From: Myxocyprinus asiaticus
Lineage: Eukaryota; Chordata; Actinopteri; Cypriniformes; Catostomidae
Assembly (NCBI RefSeq): GCF_019703515.2
Contig: NC_059348.1
Span: 19,115,656-19,179,655 of the forward strand
Reading direction: 5' to 3'
Length of the DNA stretch: 64,000 nt
Shown: positions 43,573 to 55,291 of the stretch, one piece after another
How positions within the stretch are numbered: position 1 is the stretch's first letter
Layout: each line of letters starts with the position of its first letter
Program-made: the position numbers and the translations under genes
The notes under the pieces: generated by a model
Database searches by the model: none
Told to the model about the DNA's origin: nothing
What the model saw: only the letters and a program-made list of their open reading frames with translations

Positions 43573-46383
43573 GAGTCAAGTCATTTTTATTTGTATAGTG
43601 CCTTTTCCAACACACATCGTTTCAAAGCAGCTTTACAGAAAATGAAGCTGTAATATCTATAATGTCTTAGAGTCATCATTGTGTAGTTTGATAAAATATG
43701 ATTGTGAATTGTGTTGAAAAAATAAGTAATTCAATAATAATTGTATTTAGAACCCCAGTGAGCAAGCCGAAGATGACTGTGGCAAGGAACACAAAACTCC
43801 TTAAGATGTTGGTTAATGGAGAAAAATAACCTTGGGAGAAACCAGAATCACTGTGGGGGCCAGTTCCCCTCTGGCTAACCAGCATGAATATAATGCCAAT
43901 ATTAGTTATTCATGTGCAGTGCAAGTCATGGTTTAAAATTAGTAAAATAAGTAAGTGTTAAGGGTCAGTGTTTCAATAAAGATTGTGTTAGAACTGTAAG
44001 ATGAATTAATATCTTTGAAGTTCATCCTGGGTTATCTGCAGAAGTTCACATTGATGCATTGTCCTTTGTTAGTTGGCTGATGAAGGGTTTTGTTGGCAAT
44101 TAATTGATAGTCTATGTATTCCATTATAAGAGTGTAGTCCATCATTAGACCGAGGTGATGCAGGCAGAGATCAGTGAGGTGCAGAGCAGTTCAACCGGCA
44201 GGTCATTTCGGTGAGGTCTATCCTAAATCCAAGGTTCATGCAATGGCATATGATGAATCCCATGTCTTATGGTTGGAGTTGGCATCAGTTCATCCTCTGA
44301 AGTCCATCGTAATAGACTGAAGTGATGTTTTGCTGGCATCGGCTGCATTTAGTTGTCATCACTCAGAGACACGTAGCAGTGGAGTCCAACACGAAGCAGG
44401 AATGGAGCTGGATCCAGCCGGTTCTGGTGACCTCAGGATAGGAGTCCCGAGGTTGAGACAGGGATACAAATAGAATAATGTTAGCACAGATGTCATTCAA
44501 TTTATTTGCAGAGTTATAGATCATGATCAATGTTTCTGGTTTCTGGTTCCGGCAGACCTAACTAAAGCAGCCTAATTGTGTGCTGATAGATAAATTAGGT
44601 GTATGCCTGGCTAAATAGATAAGTCTTTAGTCTAGACTTAAACTGAGTGAGTGTGTCTGCATCTTAAACAGTGTTAGGGAGACTGTTCCATAGTTTAGGA
44701 GCCAAATATGAAAAGGATCTACATTCTTTTGTGGATTATGATATTCTAGGAACTATTAACAGGCCAGAATTTTGCGATCGTAATGAACATGATGGAATAT
44801 AGCGTGGTAGAAGGTCACTTAAGTACTGTGGAGCTAGACCATTCAAAGCTTTGTATGTAGTTAACAGAGTTTTCAAAAAATTAACAGGTAGCCAATGTAA
44901 CGATGATAAAATGGGGCTATACTGATCATATTTCTTGGTTCTGGTCAGCACTCTGGCTGCTGCATTTTGAACCAATTGAAGTTTATTTATTGAACTTGTT
45001 GGACATCCTTCCAGTAATGCATAACAATAATCTAGTCTTGAGGTCATGAATGCATGAATTCATTTTTCGGCATCAGCAACAGAGAGCATGTGTCATAATT
45101 TAGCAATATTTCTTAGGTGGAAGACTGCTGTTCTACAAACATTGGTAATTTGATTATCAAAGGACAGATTGGTATCAAATATTACACCTAAGTTCTTTGC
45201 AGAAGAAGGCGACGTAACAGTACGTCCATCGAGAGTCAAATTATATTTTAGCGGCTTGTTTGTAGAGGTTTTTGGTCCAATAACTAGTACCTCTGTTTTG
45301 TTGGAATTGAGTCGAAATACATTTCTGGCCATCCAATCTTTAATTTCATTGATACACTCTGCTAATTTGGAGAATTGTGAAATTTCATCAGGTTTTGAAG
45401 AAATATAAAGTTGGGTATCGTCGGCATAACAGTGGAAACTTATTCCACGATTCCTGATAATATCTCCCAGGGAAAGCATTTATAAGGAGAAAGGCCAGCC
45501 AGAGGCCCTAAAACTGATCCCTGTGGCACTCCATACTTAACTTTTGTTTGGTTTGACAAATCCTCATTTACCCAGACAAAGTGGTAGCGGTCTGCTAAAT
45601 GGGACCTTAACCATGCTAATGCAAGTCCACAAATGCCAACATAATTCTCTAGTCTATTCAAGAGAATGTTGTGATCTATCGTGTCGAAGGCAGCACTAAG
45701 ATCTAAAAGCACTAGAAGTGAAATGCAGCCATGATTAGATGATAAGAGAAAGTCATTTGTAACTCTGATAAGTGCAGTTTCTGTACTGTGATGGGGCCTA
45801 AATCCTGACTGAAATTGTTCATATATACTATTTCTCTGTAGAAATGAACAGTTGGGAGGACATTACCTTTTCTAGTATTTTCAACATAAATGGGAGATTT
45901 GAAATCAGTCTACAATAAGCCAGTTATCCAGGATCAAGTTGTGGCTTCTTAATAAGCGGTTTGATAACTGCCATTTTAAAGTTTCTTGGGACTTGTCCTA
46001 AGGATAACGAGGAGTTAATAATATTAAGAAGAGGTTCTGAGATTACTGGGAATACCTCTTTTAAGAGCTTAGTTGGTAATGGATCTAACATACATGTTGT
46101 TGCTTTTGATGTTTCAATAAGTTTTGTTAGCTTTTCATGACCTATGACAGCGAAGGATTGAAGTTGCACGTGAGGAAAATTATGAGACACTGTTTTTTGA
46201 GGTACTGTGACAGATGATTGCATAATTCCAATTTTATTTATGATTATTTCAATTTGATCAGCATAGAAATTCATTAAGTCATTACTATTATGCTGCGATG
46301 GAATATCTGGTTTAGTTGAGGCGTTATTCCTAACCAATTTAGCCAAAGTACTGAATAAACACCTAGGATTGTTGTAGTTATTA
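43573..46383 (-). mobile_element. L2-type LINE, 5'-truncated
   Basis: On the minus strand a reverse transcriptase is followed by a C-terminal region and a 3' UTR. The 3' end at 43573-43650 (rc of TTTTATTTGTATAGTGCC, TTCAAAGCAGCTTTACAG) is a widespread fish LINE tail. About 2.8 kb. The 5' end stops at about 46383, directly against another repeat. There is no endonuclease domain, as expected for 5' truncation. Confidence 0.8.
44736..46383 (-). pseudogene. L2 LINE reverse transcriptase remnant
   Basis: Reads in order: NPRCLFSTLAKLVRN, LDPLPTKLLKEVFPVISEPL, FKMAVIKPLIKKPQLDPG, LDLSAAFDTIDHNILLNRLE (first catalytic aspartate), YGVPQGSVLGPL, FHCYADDTQLYISSKPDE (the YADD core), NSNKTEVLVIGP, KNLGVIFD, SRLDYCYALL, VQNAAARVLT and SSLHWLPV. 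These are the RT motifs and the C-terminal region of an L2/CR1-group protein. Frames change at about 45710-45900, 45480 and 45050, so it is inactive. Confidence 0.85.
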
Positions 46384-48000
46384 GGGGTCAAGCCCCAAAG
46401 GGGCAAAGACGCCTATTGTTTTCGTTAGTTTTCTTATTATTCTTCTTCTTCTGCTCTTGAATCTATGGCAGCCCATAGATCCGCTTGCGGGAAAGTTATG
46501 AAATTTGGCACACAAATAGACGATTGTCTGATCTGTTACCACAGCAAATTTGGCGTCTCTACCTCAAACCCTCTAGTGCAACCAACTGCCCAAATTTGCA
46601 CACACGTTTATGTTAATAACTTTTGAACCGTGAGTCCTAGAAACAAATTCTTTTCCCCTCTGATTCATTGGCTCAAGACGATTTGATTGCAATGAAAATG
46701 AAAATGTTTCTGCCATTTTGAACCTACTTTTTCAAACTCGTCCTAGGCCGTTTGTCCGATTTACATGAAAATTGACCTGTATCATCTAGAGGCATTCACA
46801 ACAAAAATAATTTTGATAAACCATACCGTTTTCGAATGGCACTTCAATGAATTCGACGAAGATCACGGCAAAATGGACGTGAGGGTATATCTCCATAACG
46901 CTTTAGCGTATTCATACCAAACTTATTATTTGTCATAGGCACCATGACTCGAGGGTGCCTGCTCAGTTTCGGAACAGTGCCACCTAGTGGTCACGAGATA
47001 TGAAAAAAGCACATTTTTGCTTATAACTTCTGAACAGTTTGTCATAAAATCATCAAATTGGTCTCATTAGATTCAGAGGGGTATAGCGAGTCCAACGATA
47101 TGAAAAATTCCTATGTCGGCCATTTTGGACGTCGACCATTTTGAATTTAGTCATAAAATGCTGTATTTTACAAACGACTTGGCGTATCATTACGAAACTC
47201 TGTATTTGTCTTTGGCACCATGCTCTGAAGGGACTCAAACAGTTTCAGCACCACCTTGTGGTCACAAAGTATAATGCTATTTCTAAAAATGCTAATAGCT
47301 ATTGACTCCTTTTGCCTACTGTTATGAGACTGGTCTTGATAGATTCCGTGGTTTATGCTGAGAACAATGATACAAACTTTCTGTCCGCCATTTTTAAATG
47401 TTTTGAAAACATACTTTTTCGAACTCCTCCTAGACTGTTTGTCCGATTTGCACGAAAATTGGCCTGCATCATCTAGAGGCACTCACGGCAAAAATTTATT
47501 CACAGAATGTTGATAAACCGTACCGTTTTTCGAATGGCGCTTCAACGAATTCGACAAAGAACGTGCAGAATTGAACTTGAGGCTGTATCTCTGCAATGCT
47601 TTGAGGGATTGGGACGAAACTTGGTACGTGTCACCATTAGGCCCTGAGGTTACCTGCAGTGTTTTGGTGCACTGCCTCGTACTGGTCAGGAGATAGAAAA
47701 TGGCTATTTTGGCTTATAACTCTTGAATGCTTTCCTGCATGATAACCATCATGCCCAGATTCTACCTGAGCAATTTCAGAACAGCGTCACATACTGGACG
47801 AAAATTCTAAGAAGTAGCTTTTTTTAATTATTTTTAAAATAAAGGGGGTTTTTTATGATTGAAAGTTTACTTTTTCTAACTCCTCATACACTGTTCATCG
47901 GACTCTAACCAAAAACATGTTACAAAGCTTCTTTTGCTGCTCATGGTGCCGACAATTGGCTTGAACCCGGTATCGCTGCTTGCAGCTCTATTTTTCTATG
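46384..48000 (+). repeat. Modular interspersed repeat (GGGGTCAAGCCCC start)
   Basis: Begins GGGGTCAAGCCCCAAAGGGG and ends near CGCTGCTTGCAGCTCTATTT. A module with TTTGTCCGATTTRCAYGAAA and TCATCTAGAGGCA, then GATAAACC and GAATGGC, occurs at 46720-46865 and again at 47407-47555, 687 bases apart. A shorter third copy (CTTTTTCTAACTCCTC) is near 47866. No protein is recognised. Known to me as a common fish repeat of unclear class. Confidence 0.6.
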
Positions 48001-49850
48001 AGTTTGTTAAAATATGAGCTCACTAGAGAACATTTAGATGGAAAAGAGGTGAAAAGAGTGTGGTGTAGCCTAATTTAGGATTATACATTTTTTTAAATGT
48101 AGTATAGATGACGAATAAGCAGGGACAGCCAACAGCAGTGTCCTCCAGTGTGACACGCTAAATTCCATCTAAAACTATTTTAAAAAGCATTTTTATTATA
48201 CGTGCAGTTTTGTGACCTCATACGGATTGAAAGACTAGTACATGGAATTTTTGTACTTTTAAATTTGTTACACAGCAGGACTTTTAAGCTAAAAGGTGAT
48301 TAAAAATGGTGAAAAATGCATAAGAAATGGTGACCAGTCACAGCACCTAAAATACAGTATATAGTGTACTTTAATTTATACATGGATATACATTTTATGT
48401 CCACGTTATTCGTCAACTACCTACATCTACTTGTATATTGAATATTATGTGAGCAATTTGTGTTATATATGTAATACAGAATTCCATATATACATTTACT
48501 AATATTGTATCTATTACAATATATGCAAGATGAAATAAGCTTCATTTTTCACATAGGTGTTGTTGAATTTTCCACTTTACTCAACTGGCCAAATAATAGG
48601 TAAAAAGCATGAAAATAATACTGGTAAATGTGGACTACAACATCCATACTCCTGTAACAGTGGGTGGTCCCTTTGCTCTGTCATCTGGTCAGAATTCTTC
48701 CCCACTGATAACCTTCCTCGGTCAGAAGCACTCAGGTCAATGACATTATTCTAACATGCTGAGGTAACCATGTGATTGGTAATGACAGATGCTCAAATGT
48801 AGGAATATGTGAGCAACAGAAGCCATTTTAACTGCTGAGTCATGCTTGTGATCTCTACATTTCTTTTTTTCAAAATATCAAATATGGTTTTCGCTGCACA
48901 CCCTCATGGCGAAATCGTAAGAATTCATATGACTTTTCTAAATTTGGTATGATATCGTACGAATGCAGTCATATGAATTCATATGACTTTCACTGCAGCC
49001 AATGACATCCGGGCATTTGCATGTGACGAAATCGTACAAATTTATGCAAACAAACTCATACGAAATAGTCAACTCGTAAAATATACGAATTTTCATGAGA
49101 CTGGATTGGGTTTTCCAGAGGACAAGAAATTTCTGAAAGAGGATTGTGTTTGACAGACAACATTAAACGTCAATAAAACACAAACTACTTTCAATTTACG
49201 CTCTTAATTTGACAGTGCCTCAATTGGTTTCGCATTTTGTGCTGCTTTATTACATCCTCAGTCTCATAACAGACCAAAATAACACACATTTTCACAACAG
49301 TTTCTGCGGCTATGCTGTCACAAGCAACAGTACAGCAACTCTCGGCCAGTTTAATCTTAACCCTGAATCAGTGGAGCAGAGCGCAAACTTCAGACTCTCT
49401 GTCCCTCTGTGTGAAATGCAGCACTTCCTGTGTTTGTGTGGGGCTTCCTCCCCCTCCAGTGATTTTGGCACCTCATTGTGAGTCATGATGCACACGGCGT
49501 GGTAACTGCTTCTCGGGAACAAGTATCACAATAGTTAGTCACAATTGTAATTTTTATTGATTTTTCTTTTTTCAAGGAACATATAATCTGCCCTGCAAAG
49601 GCATAACACAGTAACTACAACATTGAAAAGGGTCTCTTGGACTGTATAATCTATGATGACTATATGAGATAGGTTTGGGTCAACTATGCTCAAAATTAAG
49701 AGAAAATGTGTGAAAATTACAGTAACTACAAAATTCACACTAAAACCAAATTACTTTACAGCCTTTTTTTCTCAGTTTCAGTGTTGGTGTAGTTACTTGT
49801 TTTTACTTTGCCTTTGGAAGACCGTGATGGCACTGAATATGCAACATAGC
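48001..49850. other. No gene recognised; one short repeat
   Basis: AT-rich DNA. A fish-type repeat lies at about 48890-49110 (GCGAAATCGTAAGAATTCAT, CATATGAATTCATATGAC, ending CATGAGACTGGATTGGG). The remainder looks unique and non-coding. Confidence 0.55.
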
Positions 49851-49918
49851 AGTGTTATTATCATTAATGAAAACTAAATAAAAACATTTTCATTAACTGA
49901 AAAAAAAAAAAAAAAAAG

Positions 49919-49919
<1 letters not shown>

Positions 49920-49984
<65 letters not shown>
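49920..49984 (+). repeat. (TA)n microsatellite
   Basis: About 32 TA units preceded by a 17-A run. Confidence 0.95.
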
Positions 49985-49986
<2 letters not shown>

Positions 49987-50289
49987 TAAACTAAAATATT
50001 TATTCATAACTTCAAAACTAACTAAAATAAAATAAATTGACCTTGAATTCATTTTAATTTTAGTTTTTTTATACACATTAGTGTGATTATGGGCAAAGTG
50101 GGAAACTTTTGGAAATTTTACTTTTCTCTGCACTTTTAATTATGATCCAAATTCCACATAACCTAACATTATGCCTGTATAGAAAGCCTATGATGTCTTC
50201 TACCTTAGTCAAAAGCAAAAATAAAAAATACTATTTTTCTCCAGGCAGTATTGGCAAAGTGGGACAGAGGAAAAATTATTGTATAGAAA

Positions 50290-50400
50290 ATATGGTAACA
50301 CTTTAATAAGGTTCCATTTGTTAACAATATTAGTTAACATGAACTAACAATGAACAATACTATTACAGCATTTGTTGATTTTAGTTAATTTTAGCATATA
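50290..50400 (+). repeat. Fragment of GGTAACACTTTA-type MITE
   Basis: TGGTAACACTTTAATAAGG then CATGAACTAACAATGAACAA. The same words are found in the full copy at 58724-59060. It abuts the Tc1-like element at 50401. Confidence 0.6.
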
Positions 50401-51320
50401 CACTGGGGGCCAAAAGTTTGGAATAATGTACAGATTTTGCTGTTTCGGAAGGAAATTGGTACTTTAATTCACCAAAGTGGCATTCAACTGATCACAAAGT
50501 ATAGTCAGGACATTACTGATGTAAAAAAACAGCACCATCACTATTTGAAAAAAGTCTTCTTTTTTTTTTTTTTTTTTTTTTTTTGTGGCAATTTCAAGCA
50601 TTGTATAGCCTTCATTCCTCAAAACAATGACTGACTGACAAGTTTCTAGAGAAAGCTGTTTCTTTTTTGCCATTTTTGACCTGATATTGACCTTAAGACA
50701 TGCCAGTCTATTGCATACTGTGGCAACTCAAAAACAAACACAAAGACAATGTTAAGCTTCATTTAACGAACCAAATAGCTTTCAACTGTGTTTGATATAA
50801 TGGCAAGTGATTTGCTAGTGCCAAAATATCAATTTAGCATGATTACTCAAGGATAAGGTGTTGGAGTGATGGCTGCTGGAAATGGGGCCTGTCTAGATTT
50901 GATCAAAAATTGAAGATTTCATACAAAGGTGTGCACTACAGTCTTCAAAGACAAAGGACAACTGGCTCTAACAAGGACAGAAAGAGATGTGGAAGGCCAG
51001 ATGTACAACTAAACAAGAGGATAAGTACATCAGAGTCTCTAGTTTGAGAAATAGACGCCTCATATGTCCTCAGCTGACAGCTTCTTTGAATTCTACCCGC
51101 TCAACACCAGTTTCATGTACAACAGTAAAGAGAAGACTCAGGGGTGCAGGCCTTATGGGAAGAATTGCAAAGAAAAAGACACTTTTGAAACAGAAAAACA
51201 AAAATAAAAGGTTAGAGTGGGCAAAGAAACACAGACATTGTACAACAGATAATTGGAAAAGAGTGTTATGGATCTTAACCCCATTGAGCTTTTGTGGGAT
51301 CAGCTAGACCGTAAGGTGTG
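50401..51320 (+). mobile_element. Tc1-like transposon, one end only, internally deleted
   Basis: Starts after TA with CACTGGGGGCCAAAAGTTTG, a known Tc1-type end. Holds a transposase remnant and stops without the matching right end after AGCTAGACCGTAAGGTG. A poly-T run lies at 50559-50584. Confidence 0.7.
50960..51316 (+). pseudogene. Tc1 transposase fragment
   Basis: Reads RCGRP-type linker sequence in a broken frame, then STPVSCTTVKRRLRGAGLMG, KRLEWAKKHRHCTTDNWKRV and LW. It then jumps into bases for the end of the enzyme (LNPIELLWDQLDR in the shifted frame). The stretch with the first two catalytic aspartates is deleted. Confidence 0.7.
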
Positions 51321-51638
51321 TGAGTAAACAGTAATAGTAGTTTAGTAATACTTAATGAAATACATATGGATACAATGGGAATCAAGCTTAACTGTCCCAC
51401 TTTAAAAAACAAAATGACGTTTACAATCTATCTGAATTAAACATGAAAAAATGGCACTAGATAGAGGTACACAAGACTGCCCTGAGAAATTTAATGACGT
51501 TAGATATTTTAAATAATACCAGTAACACTTTAGCTTTGGAAGACATAAAATACTAAAACTAAAGCTAAAATTAAAAACGAGCTAAACTGAAATTAGAAAA
51601 CAGTGAGAAACTAAACTAAAACTAACAGACAAAGTGTG

Positions 51639-52033
51639 TGTCATGTGTATTTTGTTGTTCATGTCTTTTATTTTGAAAAGTTTAGTTCCTGTTCCCTTGT
51701 CATGTGATGTCCTGTTTTCCCTCCATGTTCATGTGTCATGTTTTCATTGGTTTATTGTTTAATTATCTTGTTAGAGTTCTGTTTGTTCATTGGTTTATGT
51801 TCTCCCATGTCTTGTATTTAAGCCCTCATGTTTGCCATTGTCGATTGTCAAGTATTGAATGTATGTGGATGTGTTTTGTTCTAGCCAAGTCAAGCCATGT
51901 TTATAGTCAAGTCATAGTCAAGTTTATGTTTTGTGTTTGTAGTTAGGGTTACTGGTTATCACGTTTCTAAAACTGCACTTAGGTTCTTCATCTTCACGTC
52001 TTTGTTATTGCCAGCACTTCCAACTACATTACA
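51639..52033. mobile_element. Solo LTR of an LTR retrotransposon
   Basis: 395 bases starting TGTCATGTG and ending TACATTACA, flanked by an exact 5-bp duplication GTGTG (51634-51638 and 52034-52038). A TATTTAAG box lies at 51815-51822. No internal gene and no second LTR, as left by LTR-LTR recombination. The TG...CA ends and the 5-bp duplication fit a Gypsy-type element; the family is not assigned. Confidence 0.75.
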
Positions 52034-52381
52034 GTGTGAAAAATAACTAAATTGAAATTACAAATTGAATATAAAACAGAAATAAAAACTAAATGAAAAA
52101 ACCCAAGCTATAATAACCTTACAACATTGTGTCATGATAACTTGCTATTATTTGTACGAGATAGCAAAATTGTAAGATACGGTATGACTTTTTTCCCAAA
52201 AGAGTACAATTTTTACCGTACAGACCAATTAATCAACAAACAGAATTTGAAATTGATAAAATACAGGCATTCAGTTTTAACTAGACTCCTATCTAACACT
52301 TTATTTTAAAAATGGAAATGTTTGGTTACTCATTTGGTTACTCATTCCATAGTTATTAATGCAATACAAATGACAGATGTA

Positions 52382-53627
52382 CACTATATTGCCAAAAGTA
52401 TTTGCTCACCCATCCAAATAATTGAATTCAGGTGTTCCAATCACTTCCATGGACACAGGTGTATAAAATGAAGCACCTAGGCATGCAGACTGCTTCTACA
52501 AACATTTGTGAAAGAATGGGCCGCTCTCAGGAGCTCAGTGAATTCCAGCGTGGTACTGTGATAGGATGCCACCTGTGCAACAAGTCCAGTCATGAAATTT
52601 CCTCGCTACTAAATATTCCACAGTCAACTGTCAGTGGTATTATAACAAAGTGGAAGCGATTGGGAATGACAGCAACTCAGCCACGAAGTGGTAGGCCACG
52701 TAAAATGACAGAGCGGGGTCAGCGGATGCTGAGGCGCATAGTGCGCAGAGGTCGCCAACTTTCTGCAGAGTCAATCGCTACAGACCTCCAAAGTTCATGT
52801 GGCCTTCAGATTAGCTCAAGAACAGTGCGTAGAGAGCTTCATGGAATGGGTTTCCATGGCCGAGCAGCTGCATCCAAGCCATACATCACCAAGTGCAATG
52901 CAAAGCGTCGGATGCAGTGGTGTAAAGCACGCCGCCACTGGACTCTAGAGCAGTGGAGACACGTTCTCTGGAGTGACTAATCACGCTTCTCCATCTGGAA
53001 ATCTGATGGATGAGTCTGGGTTTGGGGGTTGCCAGGAGAGCGGTACTTGTCTGACTGCATTGTGTCAACTGAAGTTTGGTGGAGGGGGGATTATGGTGTG
53101 GGGTTGTTTTTCAGGAGCTGGGCTTGGCCCCTTAGTTCCAGTGAAAGGAACTCTGAATGCTTCAGCATACCAAGAGATTTTGGACAATTCCATGCTCACA
53201 ACTTTGTGGGAACAGTTTGGGGATGGCCCCTTCCTGTTCCAACATGACTGCGCACCAGTGCACAAAGCAAGGTCCATAAAGACATGGATGAGCGAGTTTG
53301 GTGTGGAAGAACTTGACTGGCCTGCACAGAGTCCTGACCTCAACCCGACAGAGCACCTTTGGGATGAATTAGAGCGAAGACTGCGAGCCAGGCCTTCTCG
53401 TCCAACATCAGTGTCTGACCTCACAAATGCGCTTCTGGAAGAATGGTCAAAAATTCCCATAAACACACTCCTAAACCTTGTGGAAAGCCTTCCCAGAAGA
53501 GTTGAAGCTGTTATAGCTGCAAAGGGTGGGCCGACGTCATATTAAACCCTATGGATTAAGAATGGGATGTCACTTAAGTTCATATGTGTCTAAAGGCAGA
53601 TGAGCGAATACTTTTGGCAATATAGTG
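52382..53627 (+). mobile_element. Near full-length Tc1-like transposon
   Basis: 1246 bases, TA on both sides, with ends CACTATATTGCCAAAAGTAT and ATACTTTTGGCAATATAGTG. Contains one transposase gene in the plus direction. Length and both ends are as in a complete Tc1 element; only the gene is damaged. Confidence 0.9.
52516..53545 (+). pseudogene. Tc1 transposase, disrupted
   Basis: Starts MGRSQELSEFQRGTVIGC. Two helix-turn-helix units (SSLLNIPQSTVSGIITKW and SSRTVRRELHGMGF) are joined by a GRPRK AT-hook-like linker. The catalytic triad is present: aspartate in VLWSD, aspartate in [10 protein letters not shown], glutamate in [10 protein letters not shown] (DD34E type). It ends [14 protein letters not shown] and TAA. 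Lesions: TAA at 52978-52980 just after the first aspartate, TGA at 53011-53013, and a frameshift near 53070 (two bases fewer than the family pattern). About 340 residues in intact relatives. Confidence 0.9.
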
Positions 53628-53764
53628 TATGTCAATAACCTGTAATACGCTTCCATTGTCTTGTTTTAAACCTTAATGTTTTCTTTCCATGGTATGCAAA
53701 TGTTTGGTTTAGGGTTTGGGTAAGGTGTTAGACCTTATGGTTAGGTTTGGGTTAGGTGTTAGAC

Positions 53765-54260
53765 TTAAAGTTCAGTCAAAAATGAAAATTCTCTCATCAT
53801 TTACTCTCCATACCACTCCAGTGGTTAAAATCATGTCTACAGAAGCAATATTATAGGTGTGGATGAGAAACAGATCATGATTTAAGTCCTTTCTTACCAT
53901 AAATTCCCCACCCTGCCCAGTAGGTGGCGATATGCATGAAGAATGTGAAATGGCAAAAACACAAGAATAAGAATGTGAAAATGAAAGTAAAAGTGGACAT
54001 TTATAGAACAAAATGACTTAAATATTTTCACGCCTTCCATATCGCTTCAGAAGATATGGATTAAACCACTGGAGTCGTTTGGGTTACTTTTATGCTGTTT
54101 TTATGTGCTTTTTGGAGCTTCAAAATTCAGGCCACCATTCACTTGTATGGACCTTCACAGCTGAAATATTCTTCAAAAAAATCTTTGTGTTCTGTAGAAG
54201 AAAGAAAGTCATACACGTGAGATGGCATGAGGGTGAGCAAATGATGAGAACATTTTAATT
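53765..54260 (+). mobile_element. TTAA-family fold-back MITE, copy 4
   Basis: Begins TTAAAGTTCAGTCAAAAATG and ends GATGAGAACATTTTAATT. The left arm is shortened (most of the AGGTCCATACAATGC part is missing). The right arm keeps GTATGGACCTTCACAGCTGA. The centre has CCCAGTAGGTGGCGATATG, as in copy 3. Confidence 0.75.
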
Positions 54261-55291
54261 CCTGAAATAACATAGTTTGTTACTTTGTTTATTTTTCTCT
54301 ATGGGAGTAAGTCTTTAGTTTTTGTACAAGTCAACTTGTTTGATTTCTTGCAGTTTCACCACCTTGTATTATTTTTACGACTTGTCATGTAGATAAGATG
54401 GAATATACAATGTAATGTAATGAAATGTAGTGGAATTGAAAGTGAAAGTGATTAATCAGAATTATCAGGGAGCAAAATTTGACTCATGTGATGTGACTAA
54501 AGTTAAAATTTTATCTTTGAAATTTTACTTTAGAAAGACTGTAAAAATAGGAAACAGTATGATGTCAAGCAGTTTGGACAGAAATCTACTGACATACAGT
54601 AAAAAACAGACTTATTTTGTTGCTTTTTTATCAGGCACCAATTTAGATTGTGATTTATACACTGTCAGGAGTCTAATCGGAGTCTATTGCTGTGACGGAT
54701 AGCTACTTCTGCCACTAAGCCCTCCCCATCATCACACAGTCTGACACTGAGTGTTCTTGTTGTTGGTTTTCTGTGGTCAAGAGGGCAGAGGTGGCCAGGC
54801 AGAGGGTGAGATCTGTGGTCAGACCGCAGGATTAATGAGCGTGTTTCAAGGGGGAACTCTAAGGAAGCCCCTCTCCAGCCCAACCATTGGCCACAGCAGC
54901 CCCACATCAAACGTTCCAGCTCCACTGTGATGTATGATGGCAACTGCACTGCACTTTCAGCCAGAGTCGAGATGGGTCCATCAAGGGATTTATCTCAGGG
55001 GAGGATGAAAGGAGAAGCAGAGACGTCTGCCAAACAAAGGCTCATGGAGGCCAACCGTATGGGTCAGGCCTGGCCCTCACACTGGAGAGATTTATATTAT
55101 AGCCCACTTCAGATGGAGACGTGTGGCAGCCATTATTGGCTTTAATGGCTTGAGTGGATGCTAAACATTGGAAAAACGTTGGGAAATAGTGAAAAAATGT
55201 CATCAAATGAATGTTGATGGTAGCTTATTATTTGAAGAATCAGAACAGTGAAAAAACACAAAAAGATTCATCATTATTGCCAGGCAAAAGC
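54261..55291. other. No gene recognised; GC-richer patch
   Basis: Includes 54660-55145, richer in GC than its surroundings, with no clear repeat or conserved coding frame (see findings). Confidence 0.5.

Larger units (their letters stand above)
49855..52120. mobile_element. Host repeat of ACTAAAA type carrying nested Tc1 and solo LTR
   Basis: The left end TTATTATCATTAATGAAAAC and the right end AAGCTATAATAACCTTA are imperfect inverted copies. Both flanks contain ACTAAAACTAAA-type runs, and a (TA)n tract follows at 49920-49984. A Tc1 piece (50401 to about 51320) and a solo LTR (51639-52033) lie inside. The unity of the host element is inference. Confidence 0.4.

Noticed and set aside
54665..54949. 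94-codon minus-strand frame as a possible gene
   Set aside because: No homology, no splice context and no supported start; treated as a GC-rich non-coding block.
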